64,000 bases of DNA from Eleginops maclovinus. Its lineage: Eukaryota > Chordata > Actinopteri > Perciformes > Eleginopidae. Positions 52,423 to 63,636 of the stretch are shown piece by piece. Position 1 is the first letter of the stretch. The number at the start of each line of letters is the position of its first letter. The stretch lies in NCBI RefSeq assembly GCF_036324505.1, contig NC_086360.1, forward strand, positions 21,888,761 through 21,952,760, given 5' to 3'. Below the pieces are notes generated by a model. It had not been told where the DNA came from and made no database searches. It saw only the letters and a list, made by a program, of their open reading frames with translations. The translations under genes were made by a program, and so were the position numbers.

Positions 52423-52707
52423 ATTTTCCAAGGTTGCTGTGTTGGCACGAAGTGTTGGTATTGCCCCTTTCTTTGTCTTCAGATAAGAGGCATATCCTTT
52501 TGTGTACTGACCAATGTTTTCAAACATTTCACTTGTAAAATGGTTTCTGCACACGAACATAGATTTACCAACATGTTTTGGAACATTTCCATCAAAGATG
52601 AAGTCTAGCCAATGTGTTTTGACATCCTCCTCCGATGGCAATATGTGCAGGCTTTTATCGGGATTTTTGCAGCCTAAAACAGCACAGCGTCTACTCTTCT
52701 TAGACAT
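52423..52707 (-). CDS. THAP first-exon cassette C
   Basis: 95 codons from ATG at 52707 to a phase-0 donor (AAT|GTACGT). The THAP ligand spacing (Cys8, Cys13, Cys53, His56) is identical to that of the exon at 50445-50726. The two share roughly half their residues by eye (MSK, RCAV.GC, NVP, HFT..MF, AIPT). The donors are also alike: both read GTACGT. It is therefore a duplicate of the THAP-DDE first exon. Its frame is intact. Confidence 0.7.
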
Positions 52708-52975
52708 ACTGGTGAAACCGCTGGCCAACTGTTGAGATCTACTAGAACAGATTTACATTATTCAATGTTCCAAAATCATATTGTTTTTCCTCATACAACA
52801 TCTCTGTATAGTATCTCTATTCACTCTCTCCTAACGCCTTGTCTGGGCTGCTGCCCCCTCCCTGTGAGTCCAGTGTGCTCTGATTGGTCAACCACCAGAG
52901 AGGCTCCGCCCCTGTCTAACAGAGTGCTTTGCCAGCCTTCCCGTTACAGCTGAGCATCAGTTTATCTGTTTTACA
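52708..52975. promoter_or_regulatory. Bidirectional promoter-like segment
   Basis: 268 bp separate the ATG of THAP cassette C (minus) from the ATG of a small plus-strand frame. It holds a CCAAT box (GATTGGTCA, about 52880) and a GC box (CTCCGCCCCT, about 52903). No TATA box. Confidence 0.4.
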
Positions 52976-53080
52976 ATGGAGGCGGTAAAGCCATATATAT
53001 TTGAGACAGAATCCGATCCGGAAAAAGTAGACTGGAGCAGAGGTGGTAGATACCTTGTTTGTTTTAAAGATGACAGATAA
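52976..53080 (+). CDS. Small ORF starting MEAVKPYIFE (possible P2RX7-like first exon)
   Basis: 34 codons to TAA, or a first exon ending at AGAG|GTGGTA near 53043. The start MEAVKPYIFETESDPEK recalls the N-terminus (x-PYxFEPES) of fish P2RX7-intracellular-domain-like proteins that often accompany THAP elements; this is from memory and the match is short. It is divergent from cassette C. The rest of such a protein is not found nearby. Confidence 0.35.
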   Translation: MEAVKPYIFETESDPEKVDWSRGGRYLVCFKDDR

Positions 53081-53094
53081 CCATGCATACTTAC

Positions 53095-53368
53095 AGGTTG
53101 TGTAACCGAATCTCCCGCTGGTCCAAACAAAGTAGGAACAGCCTCGTCCTTCAGTACTGCACGCTTTGCATATCCGGCATCAACCTGTGCAAGGTTTTTG
53201 AAGCTGCATTCCGTGAAATGCCGGGCACACAGTACAATACTTCGAACCTGTTGAAGGAACAGTGTTAAAAATAAATTTTAACCACTGACTTCTTCGTGGC
53301 TCTGCCTTCGGCAAGGCAAACAGATGAGATTTCCCCTTACATCTCAGGGCACAGTACTTTCTTGTCAT
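53095..53368 (-). pseudogene. THAP first-exon cassette D, 1-bp frameshift
   Basis: Starts MTRKYCALRC, then HLFALPKAEPRRSQWLKFIF. After the codons for FNTVP one extra base shifts the frame. In the other frame the THAP pattern continues QQVRSIVLCARHFTECSF (Cys-x2-His), AVPTLF and a donor CCT|GTAAGT. Length is 274 nt; removing one base gives 91 codons and the same phase-0 donor as cassettes A-C. The exon was therefore built like the others and broken by a single insertion. Confidence 0.72.
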
Positions 53369-53551
53369 GACTGGATACAGTTTTGAATTGCCTTCCAACA
53401 GTAAATGGTCGGCTGGCAGAGGGTGTGCCTATTGGTCTATAGCTATGGGCATGCCAACTTGCCGATTGGTCTCCAGATTTAGTTACGTCAACAGCCCCCA
53501 GAAGAAAAAAAATGGGAAAAGAAAAATCTGCAACGAGGTGTGGGAGGGCGC

Positions 53552-54499
53552 TAGCCTAGAAATCTAGACGCCCCTAGCGACCGCAAATTGAATTTGCTGC
53601 TGGGGGCCACCACCTTCTACTGCCCTCCCTGCTACTGACTTACTGACTCTTTCACTGACTTACAGACCTGGGGATTTTCCATCATGCACCTAGTGTGTGG
53701 CTGGGCAGTGACCCAGACCTTCTGTCTCCAGAGGTGGGTCCTGGGCTGCTGGGAACACCCACTGGCTCGGCACCCTGCTGTGCATCTGTATAGAGGCTGC
53801 ACTATAGGTCAGTCCTCAGACCAGCATCACACAGGGACTGTATTTTGGTTAACTCGTGATCCCTCTTTCTATTTTTTTGGACACACTGGGCGATGACACG
53901 AACGGCAGCCCCTCTTCCCGGACTTGCAGGTTTATCACAAAACTTTTTCAATGCCCTTGGTGTTTTGGATGGAGTGGGCTCGCGGTGACGTTTCTGTGCA
54001 TCTGAAGTCCTGGGGGGTGATGCTTTCTCGTCCTGCACCCATCTCTGGAACACCCGCAGGTCCTGTTCCATTCTCGTTAAGAAACGTGCACAACACCTGC
54101 ACATTCTGTTGGATTTTGCCTGTGTTTCTAATACCGGCACTCCAACCTGCATTAATCTCTCGGCAATCGTTTTGTCTTCTTTCTGTCTGTCGAAGATAAG
54201 TACCGAATTTGAAAGCACGCCAGATATTCTCAAGTTTTTTTTGCAAAAACGGCAACAATCACTCAGTTCCATGTTTCACAAAGTTCGGTTTAGTAGTGAC
54301 TACACTCCACCGTGTACTTCCCGTCGCGCGGACTACGTAATCCTTCTTCATAGCTCTGATTGGTTGTTCGCCATCCTATTGCGTGGCGTTGAGTGCAGAG
54401 GCAACTTGACAGACAACCGTTGATCCCGCCCACACTGCCTTCGAGCTAGACTAGACCCCGGTACAGCTTTTTGCTGTAGGGGTTTAGCTTGCTAGGCTA
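53552..54499 (-). mobile_element. ZAD-encoding mini-element with TAGCCTAG ends
   Basis: 948 bp. The left end TAGCCTAGAAATCTAGACG and the right end (reverse-complement TAGCCTAGCAAGCTAAAC) are imperfect inverted repeats. Both are bordered by the same 9 bp GGAGGGCGC (53543-53551, 54500-54508). Because the terminal base is shared, 7 bp is the alternative duplication length. A palindromic GCAAATT/AATTTGC pair lies just inside the left end. Confidence 0.75.
53802..54272 (-). CDS. ZAD-type zinc-finger protein (transposon-encoded)
   Basis: 156 codons from ATG at 54272. A ZAD-like domain has Cys7-x2-Cys10 and Cys58-x2-Cys61 separated by the usual roughly 47 residues with IAERLMQVGVPV, then FQRWV at the end of the helix. 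A basic linker follows (KRHREPTPSKTPRALKKF). The last 40 residues may be read-through of an intron. The upstream sequence has a CCAAT box (TGATTGGTTG, about 54355). ZAD domains usually dimerise DNA-binding proteins; here no C2H2 array follows before the element ends. Frame intact. Confidence 0.6.
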   Translation of the reverse strand: MELSDCCRFCKKNLRISGVLSNSVLIFDRQKEDKTIAERLMQVGVPVLETQAKSNRMCRCCARFLTRMEQDLRVFQRWVQDEKASPPRTSDAQKRHREPTPSKTPRALKKFCDKPASPGRGAAVRVIAQCVQKNRKRDHELTKIQSLCDAGLRTDL

Positions 54500-54508
54500 G
54501 GAGGGCGC

Positions 54509-55278
54509 CATAGACACGTATTTTCTGCTTTTAGAGTTTTACTCGCTACAGGGTGTACTTTGAGGGTTTGTGACTTTGCAGACCGTTTACATGCAGTTAA
54601 AGCTACATAACACACGAGGACGGATAATAACCGGAAAAGCATACGATGGGACCTTTAAACTCCCCAACTATGTTAGGTCTAGCCCTGCGCCGTCCCCACC
54701 AACCAATGCCATCAAAGCATAACAGGAAATAGTTAGCCTACTGGGTAATGGTCGTTCAACCCAAAATACCATATGACGTGAAAAGGTATCTCAAACCTGA
54801 TTTGCTCTTTCTTAGACAGGATTTTAAATAGGTGGATCAGGAGAGAAAAAGAGAGAATATTTTTAAAATATTTGATAGATGTTTTTCAATTTGACACTGA
54901 AACATTGATTGTTATTTAAAGTTTATATTTTGGCAAACAGTGAAGCAAACCATGTAAACTGCTCAGTATTTAAACATTCATTCACAGTTACAGTTCAACA
55001 TAAATAGAAATAATGTATTTTTTCTCTAAAATCTTCAAGATGAAAATACATGGTCATGGGAAATCACCATGTGTGCATTTACTAATGCCTACGCAGCAAA
55101 AACCCTTTGTAAAAAATAACAAATAAAAACAAATTTATATTGTGAAACATTATCTTTAGAGCCAGGTTGGAGAATTCTTTTTTTTTCTTCAATGAAAAAA
55201 CCATTTGGAAAAAAGTCCGTGTTTAAAGGAAATAAAGAAGAATGTCCACGGTTGGGTTTTTCCCTTCTAGCCAGCATT
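54509..55278. other. Intergenic / unc45b 3' UTR
   Basis: AT-rich, no coding frame of note. On the unc45b strand a TATAAA-type variant polyadenylation word occurs near 55133-55138; no canonical AATAAA is evident. Confidence 0.4.
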
Positions 55279-58200
55279 TTAAGAGGGGCTGGCAAAGGGT
55301 TTGATGAGACCAAGATCCATAGCTTTGACCAGGCATGTGCGCGCCGCATCGATGGCCTGCTGCCTCTTGGGATTGTCCTCTGCCTTGCCAATCACTGACA
55401 AGATTTCCAGCACTTCACTCTCGATCAGCTTCTTGGACAGCTCACTGTCGTCTGAGTCGAGCATGTTGTAGATAATAACAAGGGCACGATGCTGTACATG
55501 GGGGTTGGTGTGGAGACACAACCTCTGCAGGATCTCAAGCCACTGCGTGGTCTGTCAGGAGAGAGCAATCAGTTACAGTTGTGAATTATGTGAACTTTTT
55601 GTCAAAAACGTTGCAATTTATTTTTTATTCTTGGTAGTTTGGATATTATATACGTCTTGTAATTTGTAGCAATGGATTCATGTGTTAGTTAGTGTCGTAT
55701 GACTCAGCAAATATTAATTTTATTTTAAGGGATTTCCTCTGATTTGACACATGAGATACACCATCAGGGAGTGAACTCTGCCTTCTGAGAAGTTCTGTAT
55801 GTGTGAGAAAAATTAAGTTATACTTGTCTTTAGCCTACAAGTTAAAGCCCTACTGAACGATGTTGTACATACCACAACAGTAATTTTGGTGGAGATCTTC
55901 TTGTGAGCAGCAGTTAGCATAGCGAGAGCTCCAGCTGCAGCTATCTGAAGATTGTCGTCGTCCTCGCCACAAAGCAGTACCAGCAGCTTCAGTCTGTCAT
56001 TGCCATCAGCCAGAAAACGCTCTTGGACCTAAGAAAGAAGTGTGACACCAGTGGAAACGGTTTTCCTACTTTGATGCAGCTGTGTTACCATGTAAGGTTT
56101 TAACCATTTCTCACCTCTTTACATGAAATAAGGTTGCACATGCATTCAGTAGCAGCCTGCCTGATCTGGTCATGATCCTCAAACATGTAGTTTTCAATGT
56201 CATTCAGAGCTTTCTCTTTCACAATCTTCATTCTATAAAACAGATGAAGTCAAGGTTAAAATAACAATAACAGAAATTGTTCAAGCTGTAGGAAATTCAC
56301 TTCTAGAAAATGAGCTAGTGACATCACAGTGACCATCATAGCATGTTACCTTAGTTTTTCACTGAAACCAGCCAAGTTGGTGAGGCTTCGCAGAGCTTCG
56401 TAGTTCTGTATGCCGTCTTTGTCTGTGTGAAGGAGGCCGACTAAAGGCCGCACCACCTCATACACCTGACAAACAATAAAGATAGGGGATTGATTTTTTG
56501 AAAGTAATTTGTTGATCTATTAAGTTTAATACCCAATCATGCATAGAACAAATTGAAAGTGAGTAACAAACAACTGTCATTAGTTATAATCATATACCAC
56601 CAACAGCAATGTGTACTATTCCAGTAATTGGAGAGACAAAGAATCAGGCAAAGGTTGGCAATGACAAAAGTGAAAGTGTGTAGTCAAGGGGAGACAATCA
56701 AAAATGTTATCTCAAATTGTTGTTCCGTTTCCTCCACTATTATATCAAAGGGGACCAATAAATAAATGTTGGTCTTACCCTCTCACCAGGGAAAGCAATT
56801 TCTGGGTTGGAAATAGCTGCAATCCTGGCAATGGCGTGGCTGGCCTTTGTTTTCCCAACCTCTGTCCCTTCCAGAGCAAGTGGTATCAAGGCCTAAGGAT
56901 AGAGTAAGAGGTGAACAACAGTGGGATTTAATGCAACAAGCAGTTCATCCAATTCTCAGAATCATGCAAAAATAAATGATTTCATGGTTTCAATTGATAA
57001 ACCTATTACTCACCTTTCCACCACCTTGGGCCACAATAGTACCACGATCTTTTGGATCATCAGTCAAAGCCAAGAAAACTCTAAGGACAGGGGGAAAAAA
57101 TGGTCTTAGTAATCATTTAATATATATCCATTTATGGAAGCATCAAAATGGACGTTAACAGTGTTTTTGCTTGCATACTCTAATCTCTGCAATAGCCCTT
57201 TAATGAATAAAACAAAGCCTCTTTCTGTATGTTATTTAACTCATCAAAATCAGAATGACCAATAAAAAGCCCCCTGCCCCCACAAACACACACCTTGACA
57301 GCATTTCCTTGGTCTGGTCAGTCAGGATGGAGCTGTCTGCCTTTACCATGACAGCAAGAGCTGAAGTGATGCCAGCCTTCAGCAGCTTCTTCACTCTCTG
57401 ATCAATAAAGTCCTTCTTGTCCTGGGAACATAAAGTATACAACGTGTGTATATCTGTATGCATATGTGTTTAAACCTGCTATACATACGTCAAATTATAT
57501 GTTTTAGTTGACTTTTTTCTGTCTTTTACCTTGGGGTGTTGCTCTGGCACATGTTGCTTTGAAAACTTTGCTAGTTGAACCAGCTCAGGTATGATGTCCT
57601 TCTTTTCATAGCAGTTGGTGCAGTTAACCAGGGTGCAAGCTACTGAATAGATGATTGTCTTATCTGTAGACTAAAAACACAGGAAATGGAGAGAGGTTAT
57701 TTATCTGTAATCTCATATACTGTATGTGTATTCTTGTCTGTTATTATATATTTTTTACCTTTGATAGTTCAAACATGGCCTTCAGGGCAGTCTCATCCTC
57801 AACAAAGTCATCTTTCACGTCAGCATCATTGGTCAGATAAGCTAGACCCTCGATAGCCCACTTTCTTGTTTTGGTATCAATCTTGGGATTACAGAGCCAC
57901 CTAGAAAAGTGAAAAAAGGCCATTTAGTTGGTGTATTTTGTGAGTATGTTAAGTGGATTCCAAACTTTAACGACCTTCTGGTATAAACATATTGTAAGAA
58001 TTTACAACCATCGAGCTGTGATAATAGGAATTTGGCATATATTTATAAAAGTCTAATATTCATTTCATCATCATCATCATCATCATCATCACCATCATCA
58101 TCATTAGCCCAGTCACTTTAACAGTGTGTTTGCGTACTCACTTTCTGCACTGCTTGGCCAGTTTCTCTGTGGAGCCCTCAGCAAACTGCCTTAAACTGTA

Positions 58201-61200
58201 ATCGTCTCCTCCAGCTGAACCCAGTTTACACAGACCCTGAGGGGACATGGATATGAGTATGCACACCAAAACGCCAAACAGACAAAGTTTAATCGAAGTG
58301 TTTAGGTTCTCTATCAAAAAGGACAACAGGACTTCTGTATTTTAATTAACAGTTTAGAGCAGGGGTGTCCAAACTACTGCCTGGGGGCCAAATGCGGCCC
58401 ATTGTCCATTTTGAATCGGCCCTCAGCTAATTTAAAAGTATAATGGAATATGGCCCACACATGAAACTTGTGCTTTTACTTATATTGTACTTATTAAATA
58501 CATGTTTAAACATATATTACACAGCAGTATCCATGAGTAATAAGCCAACTTTTCAAATAAAATCAGTCAATTAAATTTGAAAACCTTTTTCTAACAAATC
58601 TTGGTCGATAAAAAAAGCCCAATAACTTATTTGTAAAACACATGTGAAATGTACCCTTCATATTTCCCCTTATTATAAGCAATCTGATGCTTGTGTTTTA
58701 AGTAATGAGCTGCCAACACTTGTAACAAAATTAATTAAACTCTATGTAAACCTTTGATTTCTGATACCTGCATTTGATTGATTATGATAACTTATCAATT
58801 AACTTACGAACAATAAACCTCACCTCTACTGAGTGGCCCAGCCCTTCTCATGTGGCCCTCGGTGGAAAAAGTTTGGACACCCCTGGTTTAGAGTAACAAT
58901 TTACAAAGCCCTTCTGTTGAAGCTTTCAATCTATTCACATCTCTTCTGTCATTTAAATATAGAAGTTTTCTTCACTTTACTGTCTAGTATTGTTTATACT
59001 GTGAGGTCTTGATAATGTGCTTGTGCTTTTAGAATGAAGGTTTTTCTATACACCAGGGCACACTCACCACCAGAGAACGGATTTTAATTTTCTCATTCTT
59101 GGTCTTCTTGTAGATGTCCTTGAGAAGGGACACGCCATTGGTGATGATGAAGGAGGCACGGCTCATCTTGGAGGAAGAGTGGATCAGCGCCTCCACAGCA
59201 ACCATCTGGTCCACCTCACGTTCGGAGCCACACAGTGCCACCATCATCTCCATTATACCTTGCCGCCCAACAAGGGCGTTTCCAACATCAAAGGGACCCT
59301 GAAGCAGGCCTGAGATGACGTTGATAGCGTGAATTGTCCGGTCCATGTCGTTGGGATCAATTTTGGATCTGGGAAAAAAAAGAGAGGGCGCAGAGATGGT
59401 GTGAGTTATGTTGGCTTGGTTTCCATTTACAAATGATTGGCTACAACACTGATTAATCTATATCTTCTGGTCGTACTTGACATATTCATCGCAAATGTCC
59501 CTAAAGTTGTTTCTCTCAGGGTCACATGAGAGGTCGTCGTAGAGCTTGGTGAGCAGCACGCTGGCAATCAGCTGTGTGTTCTCCGTCATGGGGAGCTGGT
59601 CCGGCAGTTCAGAAACCTGACCACACACCTTGAGGATCTTCTTCAGACCTGAAGAACAACCACATATACAGTATATGATATAGACATCTGGTCAATACAC
59701 TTTATCCAGGAGTCTGGGATGCAGCGAAAGATTTGAGCTCAAACTATTTAGTGACAGATGTAGCTGTGTGGCTCACCGTGATCAATAGTGAAGAGGGCCC
59801 TGGAGTTGTCTCTCCCTTTCTTTACGGTGCGAGGTACATTCTTGCTCAGGAGATTCAGTGCCTGGTCTCTGCCATGGCCAGACACCTTCTTACTTCCAAC
59901 CATTTCAACCAGAGCGAGGAGAATGGTTTTCAGGTCTTTGGAAGCATCTGCAGATATAAAATAAATGCACCGTCAGAAGTGCTACGAAATATACTAACAG
60001 TAGCATAGCCCCAGTCATTTCTATTTAGATTTGTAAATGAAGCTCTTAGTAAGTCACTTTAATGAAATCTACTTTTTGTAACAGTTAAGGATTATTGTAT
60101 GGTGCTTTACCCAGAACCAAGGCCTCTTCTTTGCCATATTCCCTTTTATCTCCACCAGTGAGGGAGTCATTGATGCACTGGAAGAGGTTGCAGGTTGCAA
60201 GCGCGACCTCCTCATTGTCGACAGCCATAATGCTGCACATCTTATCAACGCCAACCATCTGAATTATGGCCATGGCCTGTGAAGTGGTAGGAAATACACA
60301 ATACATTTAGTAAATAAAATTCAATTGCAGTTAAAATAATTCTTATTTCAAATGGCACAAGTTAAAGTATGTCGAAGATGTGCTTTTGAAGTTTGATTGT
60401 GTCGGCATGGTTTACTTTGCCTTATTCTTGTTTCATTTTTAGAGTAGGCTTACCCGAGCTTTGTGTCCCGTGCACATTCCTGACAAAGTACGAACAGCAG
60501 CCAGGACCATCTCTTGTTTGCCCGTCTCTATCATGTTGAGCAGCAGAGGCACTCCGTTATTCTGGAAGATTCTCTCAGCTCCTGCGTCCTCTCTTGACAG
60601 CACAATGAGGTTGTTGGCAGCCTACATATAAAGGGAGAAGTAGCAGAAGTGAAACCACAGCTACAGTATGGTCATCCACATAAAGGTATTTTTTTATTCA
60701 CATTGAGGATACCCACCTTTTCCCTTTTGTCTTTATCCATTTCCTCATCAAGGAGAATATCAAACATGTTTTGCACTCTTGAATCTGTGGAGAATGTTGT
60801 CTTGAGCTGTGGAAAATCAAAAAGTTAAATTAAACTTTCATCCTTTTCCTTTTAATGCTGACATGTCCTAAAAAAGATTCCCAAACTATCATAAAACATG
60901 TACTTCTATTGGCACAACCTAAGCTATATGCCGATTTGTTTAGACACTCAATTATTGTTGAATACATTTAGAAGTGCTGAATTAATTAATGCAAATTAAT
61001 GTGTGTTTTATTCTACATTAACTATATAATGCTGACCTTGGCCTGGATTTCTGCTCCCAGCCTGCGGAGAGTCTCCAGGAATGTCTTGTTCTTTGGTTCG
61101 ATGGTGGCACATCTCTGCACATCTTTGAAAGCCATGTCAAGTTTTCCTAACTTCTCGAGAGCTTGGCAACGCCGGAACAACGCTTTAATATCCGCTGCGT

Positions 61201-61600
61201 CCACATCAATTGCTGTATAGGAAGAAGAAAGGAATATATTGTGGCCTTTTGGTCTACGTTCATGTAATTGGTTTCATTATGCTATTGTTTGGTTTGCGTA
61301 TTACTCTACCTTTAGATGCATCGGACGCTGCGTTGGCATAGTTTTCCTTTTAGAAAAACAAAATAAAAGTGTGAGTTTCCCCAAGAAAAGTTGAAATCTA
61401 TGTGTTTATTTTTTATCCTGTTAAACCAACCTGCTTACCTTCTTTAGGAAGCATGCAGATCTGTTCCTGTAGATGACAGCAAGCACCTTTTTGTCCTGGC
61501 ATGCCTTGATGGCTTTAGTGTAGCACTCGATGGCATGTTCGATATCTCCTGCCTGGAAGAGTTTGTTTCCCTCATCTTTTAAATGGATTGGGTCTCCCAT
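55279..61600 (-). CDS. unc45b: UNC45B myosin chaperone, complete, 19 exons, 930 aa
   Basis: Co-chaperone that binds Hsp90/Hsp70 through its TPR domain and folds muscle myosin heads through its UCS domain in sarcomeres. Exons: 61439-61600, 61310-61346, 61037-61212, 60717-60806, 60454-60621, 60111-60276, 59777-59947, 59477-59648, 59068-59368, 58142-58236, 57759-57900, 57530-57670, 57294-57421, 57014-57080, 56779-56892, 56350-56465, 56115-56232, 55873-56028, 55279-55551. All have AG/GT borders and total 2793 nt ending TAA. TPR repeats fill residues 1 to about 115 ([48 protein letters not shown]). Armadillo-type central and UCS segments follow ([81 protein letters not shown]). The C-terminus is [10 protein letters not shown]. 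The ATG sits directly at an acceptor, so a non-coding first exon is expected upstream. The muscle paralogue B is favoured over unc45a by overall match to remembered sequence. Confidence 0.97.
58066..58104. repeat. (CAT)n trinucleotide repeat
   Basis: About 13 CAT units with one CAC interruption, in unc45b intron 10, close to the donor of exon 10. Confidence 0.95.
58360..58885. mobile_element. Non-autonomous hAT MITE in unc45b intron 9
   Basis: 526 bp with 16-bp perfect inverted ends CAGGGGTGTCCAAACT and a perfect 8-bp duplication GTTTAGAG (58352-58359, 58886-58893). Subterminal GGCCAAATGCGGCCC and GTGGCCC words are typical of Charlie-type hAT ends. AT-rich interior with no coding capacity. 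Confidence 0.95.
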
Positions 61601-63575
61601 CTGGTAGAAGCAGGGGTTATCAGTTATGACAAAAATTCCACTGATCACATAACTTTGTTTTTTTAATGTAAATCCAACCAAACAGTCAATGCTTCAACAC
61701 AACAACTTCAGAGGAAACCACAAATGCAGTTTTGCAACTATAATAATATTCACACCAAGAGAACACATTTTAATCACGTAAACAATTCCCCATTTTGTAA
61801 TCAATAAAGTATATCTTATTTAATCTAATAAGTATAAAGACATTTATCGATACAAACATAGACATTTCAAATAAGCTACAGATTAAACAAATAAGCAGTT
61901 TTACACATTTAAAAACTCAAAGAGTATTAAAAAAAGAACAAAACAGCCCCGTATTTCACAATCATTCCAGCAAATGATAATAGTCCGTCAGCATACTAAT
62001 GTGATTTAAACTAAATATGTTTTTGTTCTTACCCTTGTTAGAAATGAGTGTCCTGCTGACCTGGGTCTTTCATAGCAAATGGCCATGCACATGTTATCTC
62101 TAACTTTAAATGGCTTCCCCTCAAGCCTTATTTGGGCACGGTCTCGTACCCTAGTTGAAGCCCTCCAACAAATGCCACTTTCCCAATGGACAGACACTAT
62201 CTCCTGTCATCTAGGCACAATCTTTCTGCCTACTTATACCAAGTACCCATTACATACCTAAATTAAACAGATAATAAAAAAAACAAACAAGCTGTACAGT
62301 ACCTTTAGGATTGTGTGTTGTGTCTCTGTTCTGTGTTCTGCTGATATGGTATGAATCTCTTGTCTGTAATTGTTGTTACAAACTTTTTTGTCTCCTGTGA
62401 CTTCCCCCCAACGAACAGCACATTTATATTTGAATCTCAATGAAGTGGGACAGAACCAAGGTGGACCATCCATCCCACATGGGGGTTGACTGCTTGAACA
62501 CTAATACCACAAAGAACAACTTTTGTATCAAAGTCATTATAAACCATGAGTACATGGTTTTCAAAAAAAAAAACTTCTGGTGTTTTTTAATTATCCAAGT
62601 CTCTGTGAATAAAGAAAAGTTTTCAACCAATAAAGTCTGTGACTAGGACCCCCTCAAAGGTGGTCTGCTCCTGATAAGGTCTATTTAGGGCACAGACAGC
62701 TGAGAAGTCACCAGCAAATGCCTGATGCCAAAGTGGCAGGAGGGGGTTTAAGGGAGGTGTGTGTATGGAGCTATTAGGTGGGGGGACTGACAGCTGCAGG
62801 ACCACAGAAGATCCTGGTAGCTTCTAGAAAGAGAATGATCTTGAGCCCCATGATTTGGGGTCAGTAGTGTGTGTCTGTGTGTTTATGTGTGACCGTGTGT
62901 TTTTGTGTCATGAAAACAACCTAATACAGTGGAAACACTGTGACCCTTCTACCAGAGCAAGCAGAGAAAAGTTGCAGACCATACAGTTTTGTTGATTTCG
63001 TCATATTTCAGGTATGTTTATAATGAAGTCACATGCAAAAAAATAAAGAGAGCCATTGGCCCTGGTCCCACCAGGTGGCATAAGCCATCCACTACAACAA
63101 GAGCTACAATTACTACGCTCTGTGCTCCAGTTACTGCTCTTTTTTATACACAGACCAAACAGGGTTTTTATAAACTTTTATTGGTTTTATTACAGGAGTT
63201 TTTAACCACAAACATATGTACCCAAGAGCCCGTGCACAACGCAGCGCTCCCCAAAACCCTAACCCACAAGCAATATTCCTCATATCACCTGCTGTAAAAT
63301 CCCTATTGTGTAGACCCATCCCTTACTTCTTCGTCATGCATTATTATTGAAGATTGCACATGGTTCACCTGGTTTTATTTTGAAAAATACCAGACCGGAA
63401 ACACTTTGCTCGTCTTGGTAGCTACGTAATGCTAGCTACGTAATGCTAGCTCATTCTGTTGCCTCTCCTGCATCTTCCTGCCCGACCAAAGACAGCCAAA
63501 CACAAGTAGTAGCTGCATTTACCCGGTTCATAATAAGTCGTTAGTCGTGTTTCTGATAATTTAAAGTAATGTAGA
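61601..63575. other. Divergent intergenic region between unc45b and kif2a-like gene
   Basis: It must contain the unc45b non-coding first exon and promoter and the kif2a-like promoter. No third gene is recognisable. A short tandem GCTAGCTACGTAAT repeat (about 63418-63450) lies before the kinesin start. Confidence 0.5.
62640..62830 (-). promoter_or_regulatory. unc45b: Candidate muscle promoter of unc45b
   Basis: Cluster of a MEF2-like word CTATTTAG (62681-62688) and two CAGCTG E-boxes (62697-62702, 62791-62796), about 1.1 kb 5' of the unc45b ATG. These are the classic pair of myogenic inputs and fit the known muscle expression of unc45b. Inference from motifs. Confidence 0.4.
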
Positions 63576-63636
63576 ATGGCGTCGTGTTTTGGGAAGATCG
63601 TCGTTGGTACTTATGTGGAGATAAAGCGCAGTGATG
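63576..63636 (+). CDS. kif2a: Kinesin-13 (KIF2A-like), first coding exon
   Basis: Twenty codons plus one base: MASCFGKIVVGTYVEIKRSD, followed by a consensus donor (G|GTAAGT) in phase 1. FGKI-x2-G-x-YVEIKRSDG matches the conserved N-terminal neck region of KIF2-family microtubule depolymerases, closest to KIF2A as I remember it. The remaining exons are beyond the right edge. The exon is too short to exclude another KIF2 paralogue. Confidence 0.8.
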
